Part shown: positions 30,758 through 34,475 of the stretch, in pieces
Layout of the letters: every line of letters begins with the position of its first letter
Numbering within the stretch: the first letter of the stretch is position 1
Assembly: GCA_946187345.1 (NCBI GenBank)
Contig: CAMHQD010000024.1
Coordinates: 1 to 34,475 of the forward strand
From: an uncultured Porphyromonadaceae bacterium
GTDB taxonomy: Bacteria > Bacteroidota > Bacteroidia > Bacteroidales > Muribaculaceae
Length of the DNA stretch: 34,475 nucleotides
Reading direction: 5' to 3'
Position numbers and translations under genes: made by a program
The notes under the pieces: generated by a model
What the model was told of the DNA's origin: nothing
The model's database searches: none
What the model saw: the letters and a program-made list of their open reading frames with translations, nothing else

Positions 30758-33274
30758 TTATTCATTAACATAGACGCGGCGCACACGAGGCGCGACGCTG
30801 GTGAGCACTTCATAGGGGATTGTGTCGCGCGCCGCCGCGAGTTCCTCGATGGGCACATGCTCACCAAAAATCTCGACCTCGTCGCCCACCTTGATTGTGG
30901 CCGGCGCGTCGGTGATGTCAATCATCACGGCGTCCATGCACACATTGCCCACCGTCGGGCAAAGGGTGCCGGCCACCCATATATGAGCCCGGCCGTTGCC
31001 ATAGTGACGGTCGTAGCCGTCGGCGTAACCGATGGTGACTGTGGCGATGCGCGACGGGCGAGTGAGAACTCCCTTGCGGCCGTAGCCGATTGTCGTGCCC
31101 GCCGGCCACTCCTTGATGCTGATAATGACACTGTGGAGAGCGGCCACGGGCCACAACAGGTCCTCGCTGCCGTCAAACACCGTCTTGATGCCATACAGGC
31201 CGATGCCGAGGCGCACCATCTCCATCTGGTGCCCTGTGAAGCGCACAGCGCCGCTTGTGTTGAGGGCATGACGCAGAATGTGACACTTGGGGAAGGCCTC
31301 ACGCACCATCGCGGCGCATTGCTCAAAGTAGTCAAGTTGGCTCAATGTGTACTCGTCTTGCTCAGGCTCATCGGCTACACAAAGGTGTGTGAACACACTG
31401 CGCGGCTCCACCAGGTCGGGATTGTTGCCGAACAGTTCAAACAGCCGCGGCAGTTGCTCGCGTGTGAAGCCCAAGCGGTGCATACCGCTATCAATCTTGA
31501 TATGAACCGGATAGGGCTCATTAAGATTCTGACGGTCATAACGGTGCTTGAGCACACCAATCAGGTTGGTCGCCTGCTCGATGTTGTACACCTCCGGCTC
31601 CAACTTGTCGTTGATCATGAAGTCAAAATCAACGACATTGGGGTTGAGCACGATGATTGGCGCGGTGATGCCAGCCTTGACCAGTGCAGAGCCCTCGTCG
31701 ATGGCGGCGACGGCCAGATAGTCCACACCGGCGCCAACGAGCGCGCGCGCCACATTGACGCTGCCGGTGCCGTAGGCATCGGCCTTGACCAACGCGAGTG
31801 TGTGGGTAGCCGGATTGAGGCGCGCCTTGAACACTTTGTAATTATGGACGAGCGCCGCCAGATCGATGGTCTCGTAGGTCTGGTGGTGGCGAGCCTGCAG
31901 CAAGTCGGCGACACGCCGCATGTCAATGCGGCGGCAACCTTTGACTATGAACAATATTTCCGGGCTAAGGAAACTCTTGTCGAAACGCCGCTCAAAGTCG
32001 TCAACGCTGTCATAGAACGTTATACTTTCCCAACGCCGCTCTTGTCGCGGGAAATACTTCTTCATTTGCGGGCCAATCAGTATCAGATTGCCCGTTTTAT
32101 AGTTGTCAAGAATTTCAAGTAACTTCTCATATCGTGTCTCGGGTGGCAGTCCGTCCTCATCAAGGTCGGCCAAGGCGAGCACCGACACATATTTATCCTT
32201 GCACATCTGCAGGGCGTGATTGATTGAGGGCAAGTCGTTGGGCAAGTCGTCGGTGAAGACACAGGAATAATTGTAGCCTTCCACAAGATGGGCACGCACC
32301 GACACGTCGGTCAACGACTGAGCCACTTTCTCCAGCCGCTCCTGTTTGGCGCCCATTTTGACGGCGAGCAATGTGGTGCCCACAAAAAGACTCACCTGCT
32401 CCGGCAATTCAAATTGCAGTTTATAGTGGAAATCGTCAATCTTAGCGCTATAGCGCACGGTGACAAAGGCGCCGAAAAGTTCTTTATGCTCCACAATCAT
32501 CGCGTCAACACCCTTGGCGCGCGGCATTGCGCTCCACGTATAGATGGTGGTGTAGTCGGGGTTGACGGCGGTGGTGAGCGCCATCGTGATGTCGACATCA
32601 TCAACCGGTGCGACAACGGTTTTGCAACGGGCGAACAGTTTGGCCTTCTCGGCGGCCTTCTCGCGGCGGTTGGCGAACCCCTCGGCATGCTCGCCGGTCA
32701 GACAGGTGAAGATGCCCGTTGTGGGGCGGATGATGGCCTCCAGACGCTCCATTTCTCCCTTGCGGCTGATGCCGGCCTCGATAATGGCGAGGCTTGTTTT
32801 CTCGTCAATCTCCCACAGCGACAACGGCACGCCCACCTGGGAGTTGTAACTGCCCGGCGAGCGGACGATGCGGTAACGGTCCTTGAGCATATCGTAGAGC
32901 CACTCCTTGCACACCGTCTTGCCGCGGCTGCCGGTGACGGCTATCACAGGAATGTCAAAACGTGAGCGATGATAGCCGGCCAAGCGCTGCAAGGCGCGCA
33001 ATGAGTTGTCAACAACAAGCATATTGGCATCCGTCAAACCCGTTGGAAGCATCGCCACGTTGTCAACAACAAAGTTGCGCACTCCCTTGCCGTACAGGTC
33101 GGCGATATAACGATGGCCGTCGCCGGTGGCGGTGCTGATGGCAAAAAACAACGTGTCACGGGGTGACACCAACTCACGCGAGTTGGTCAGCAAATGGGCC
33201 ACCTGATTATCATGCAGCGTCTGAGAGGCTTCAGCGCCTATAATATCTTTTATTTCTGTAATTGTATATGTCAT
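30758..33274 (-). CDS. Bifunctional MurF (UDP-MurNAc-tripeptide:D-Ala-D-Ala ligase)-alanine racemase fusion
   Basis: One 838-residue protein carries two steps of peptidoglycan precursor synthesis. Residues about 1-460 form MurF: an N-terminal UDP-binding domain (PRDTLFFAI), the ATP P-loop TGSRGKTVCKEWL (115-120 core), YNSQVGVPLSLW, and a C-terminal ligase domain. Residues about 465-838 form alanine racemase: ETIDLAALVHNYKVFKARL, the PLP lysine in LVKADAYGTGS (about 497), NTSGAVRF, and the catalytic tyrosine region 'IATVTIGYADGYDRHYG'. The fusion is a Bacteroidetes trait. The racemase supplies D-Ala for the D-Ala-D-Ala that MurF adds. It lies between GSCFA and the LRR gene on the same strand. 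Confidence 0.95.
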   Translation of the reverse strand: MTYTITEIKDIIGAEASQTLHDNQVAHLLTNSRELVSPRDTLFFAISTATGDGHRYIADLYGKGVRNFVVDNVAMLPTGLTDANMLVVDNSLRALQRLAGYHRSRFDIPVIAVTGSRGKTVCKEWLYDMLKDRYRIVRSPGSYNSQVGVPLSLWEIDEKTSLAIIEAGISRKGEMERLEAIIRPTTGIFTCLTGEHAEGFANRREKAAEKAKLFARCKTVVAPVDDVDITMALTTAVNPDYTTIYTWSAMPRAKGVDAMIVEHKELFGAFVTVRYSAKIDDFHYKLQFELPEQVSLFVGTTLLAVKMGAKQERLEKVAQSLTDVSVRAHLVEGYNYSCVFTDDLPNDLPSINHALQMCKDKYVSVLALADLDEDGLPPETRYEKLLEILDNYKTGNLILIGPQMKKYFPRQERRWESITFYDSVDDFERRFDKSFLSPEILFIVKGCRRIDMRRVADLLQARHHQTYETIDLAALVHNYKVFKARLNPATHTLALVKADAYGTGSVNVARALVGAGVDYLAVAAIDEGSALVKAGITAPIIVLNPNVVDFDFMINDKLEPEVYNIEQATNLIGVLKHRYDRQNLNEPYPVHIKIDSGMHRLGFTREQLPRLFELFGNNPDLVEPRSVFTHLCVADEPEQDEYTLSQLDYFEQCAAMVREAFPKCHILRHALNTSGAVRFTGHQMEMVRLGIGLYGIKTVFDGSEDLLWPVAALHSVIISIKEWPAGTTIGYGRKGVLTRPSRIATVTIGYADGYDRHYGNGRAHIWVAGTLCPTVGNVCMDAVMIDITDAPATIKVGDEVEIFGEHVPIEELAAARDTIPYEVLTSVAPRVRRVYVNE

Positions 33275-33331
33275 TTTAGTTAGTCGTCAGTCAAAAGCCG
33301 TTAGTCGTTAGTCGCTATTTGCATCTAAAAA

Positions 33332-34357
33332 CTAAGCATCTAACATCTCTCGGATTTGCGGCACCTCGGCCACATAGGGGTATTCGGCCACAAGGTTACG
33401 CACCACAGTGAGCGTGTCGGCGCGGAAACGCTCCACCGCCTCGCGGCTGTTGCTCATCGGGCGGTGACCCAAACGCCGCGCCACGCGTTCGCAGCGCGCC
33501 ACGGCCTGCACAGCGCGGTCGTCCATATATGCCCCTTGGAACGCCTGCCACAGATACTCAATCGCCACATCGGACGGGTGGACCATGTCGGCCGCGTAGA
33601 AGCGATAATCCCGCAGGTCGTCCATCATTATCTCGTAAGACGGGAAGTAAAAACAACGATGCTCTCCCTCCTTGTGGGGCCTGACCTTGGCTTGGCCGTT
33701 AGGGTGGGAGTAGGACGCGACCACCGCGTGCTCGGCCACCAGCAACGTCGCCTTGGAGAGCGAGTTGACGGCAAGTGTATCGGCGATATGGCGAATGGGA
33801 CTCACAGTGAATAAAATCTTGATTGCCGGATTGAAGGCCCACACGCGCTCCACCATGCGTTTGAGTTCGGCCTCGGCCTCGGCGACGCTCACCATCTGGC
33901 GGCGGAACGTCTGCGGCGGCAACTTGTGGCAGTTGGCCACCACATGGCCGGTATCACGGTGACGGTAAACCATCGCGCTGCCAAGCGTCACCACCAGCAG
34001 CCGGCAGTCGGTCAGCCAGGCGTGAGCCTCCTCGACGCGTCGGTTCATGCGCTCAATAGTCGCGGCCTTGTCGGGCAGCGAGTGCCGCGAGTGGAAGTCG
34101 AAGTGGTTCCACACGCCGCCGTGCTCCACGAGGTCGCGTCCCTCCACCGGAGCGTTGTCGATGATACGGTCGAGCGACGCGGCCACGCTCAGCGGATTAT
34201 ATAGGGTGCCCATAGGGTTGATCATCACGCGCATCATCGCTTGGCGCATACGCCCCCCGATGTTGTCACTGAAGCACGACCCTAACAGCATCACCTTGTC
34301 GCTGTGTGCCAGCAGTTCGCGGTTCTCGTCAATGGTCACCGTTGTTCTAAACTCCAT
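33332..34357 (-). CDS. GSCFA-domain protein
   Basis: The 341-residue protein begins FRTTVTIDENRELLAHSDKVMLLGSCFSDNIGGRM and contains the GSCFS version of the motif that names the family, plus NPMGTLYNP, WNHFDFHSRHSLPD and the conserved TLGSAMVYRH stretch. GSCFA proteins resemble GDSL/SGNH hydrolases, and the Ser (S in LGSC) and downstream His residues could form the active site. The substrate is unknown. It is cytoplasmic by sequence and placed upstream of murF-alr as in other Bacteroidetes, which hints at a cell-wall role. A clean promoter lies at 34426-34456. Confidence 0.92.
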   Translation of the reverse strand: MEFRTTVTIDENRELLAHSDKVMLLGSCFSDNIGGRMRQAMMRVMINPMGTLYNPLSVAASLDRIIDNAPVEGRDLVEHGGVWNHFDFHSRHSLPDKAATIERMNRRVEEAHAWLTDCRLLVVTLGSAMVYRHRDTGHVVANCHKLPPQTFRRQMVSVAEAEAELKRMVERVWAFNPAIKILFTVSPIRHIADTLAVNSLSKATLLVAEHAVVASYSHPNGQAKVRPHKEGEHRCFYFPSYEIMMDDLRDYRFYAADMVHPSDVAIEYLWQAFQGAYMDDRAVQAVARCERVARRLGHRPMSNSREAVERFRADTLTVVRNLVAEYPYVAEVPQIREMLDA

Positions 34358-34425
34358 CTCTTTCTAATTCACAATTAATAGTGTGGGTTAGTGTCTATTC
34401 GCATCTATAACAACGTTTCAAACTA

Positions 34426-34456
34426 CAAATTTACAACAATTTCTTGTGATAGCCAA
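34426..34456 (-). promoter_or_regulatory. Promoter of the GSCFA-murF-alr unit
   Basis: On the minus strand: TTG (34456-34454), a 20-nt spacer, TAAATTTG (34433-34426). The leader to the ATG at 34357 is about 60 nt. It is the only promoter of this quality seen upstream of the GSCFA, MurF-Alr, LRR and efflux genes. Confidence 0.75.
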
Positions 34457-34475
34457 CCAAGTTACCATTTTTCTG

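Overview
The window looks like a chromosomal segment from a Bacteroidales bacterium, most likely Muribaculaceae or a close relative. Evidence for this: promoters of the Bacteroidetes type (TTG, 19-20 nt, TAnnTTTG) upstream of many genes; almost no Shine-Dalgarno sequences; a fused MurF-alanine racemase; a GSCFA protein; the Bacteroidetes form of RNA polymerase omega; BspA-type leucine-rich repeats; and a T9SS-like C-terminal domain. Base composition by eye is a little above 50% GC, with AT-rich intergenic regions. No tRNA, rRNA, IS element, prophage or CRISPR array was seen.

Layout. (1) 92-5086 is an RNA-maintenance locus. A Ro60/TROVE protein and the RNA ligase RtcB are on the minus strand, with a WYL-domain regulator divergent on the plus strand. 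The gap between them holds three tandem copies of a structured element of about 75 nt. Compensatory base changes between the copies support an RNA fold, and the best reading is a tandem array of Y-like RNAs. A second structured element lies between ro60 and rtcB, and two copies of CGCAA-N5-TTGCG lie upstream of the WYL gene. (2) 5107-7779: a calcineurin-like phosphoesterase and a U32-family protein (minus). (3) 7870-9152: bamD and rpoZ, closed by a strong terminator. (4) 9178-10056: a small protein and a secreted protein of unknown function (minus). (5) 10264-16024: ilvE, an HD-domain hydrolase, LptD, a YiiX-like enzyme and a SIMPL protein (plus). (6) 16111-17943: a CapA-like lipoprotein and an unknown secreted protein (minus). 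(7) 18196-19678: a five-repeat secreted protein and an M23/LysM endopeptidase (plus). (8) A 650-nt convergent gap holds a terminator, five 49-nt tandem repeats and a second terminator. (9) 20330-34357 is all minus strand: OmpA-family porin, transketolase, a TolC/RND/adaptor efflux set, a leucine-rich-repeat protein, MurF-Alr and GSCFA.

Much of the window builds or maintains the envelope: BamD inserts outer-membrane proteins, LptD exports LPS, MurF-Alr makes peptidoglycan precursor, M23/LysM remodels it, and OmpA anchors it. The unusual part is region 1. There the sequence suggests a Ro60-RtcB RNA quality-control/repair system with its own tandem RNA array and a WYL regulator in place of the sigma-54-dependent RtcR known from Proteobacteria.
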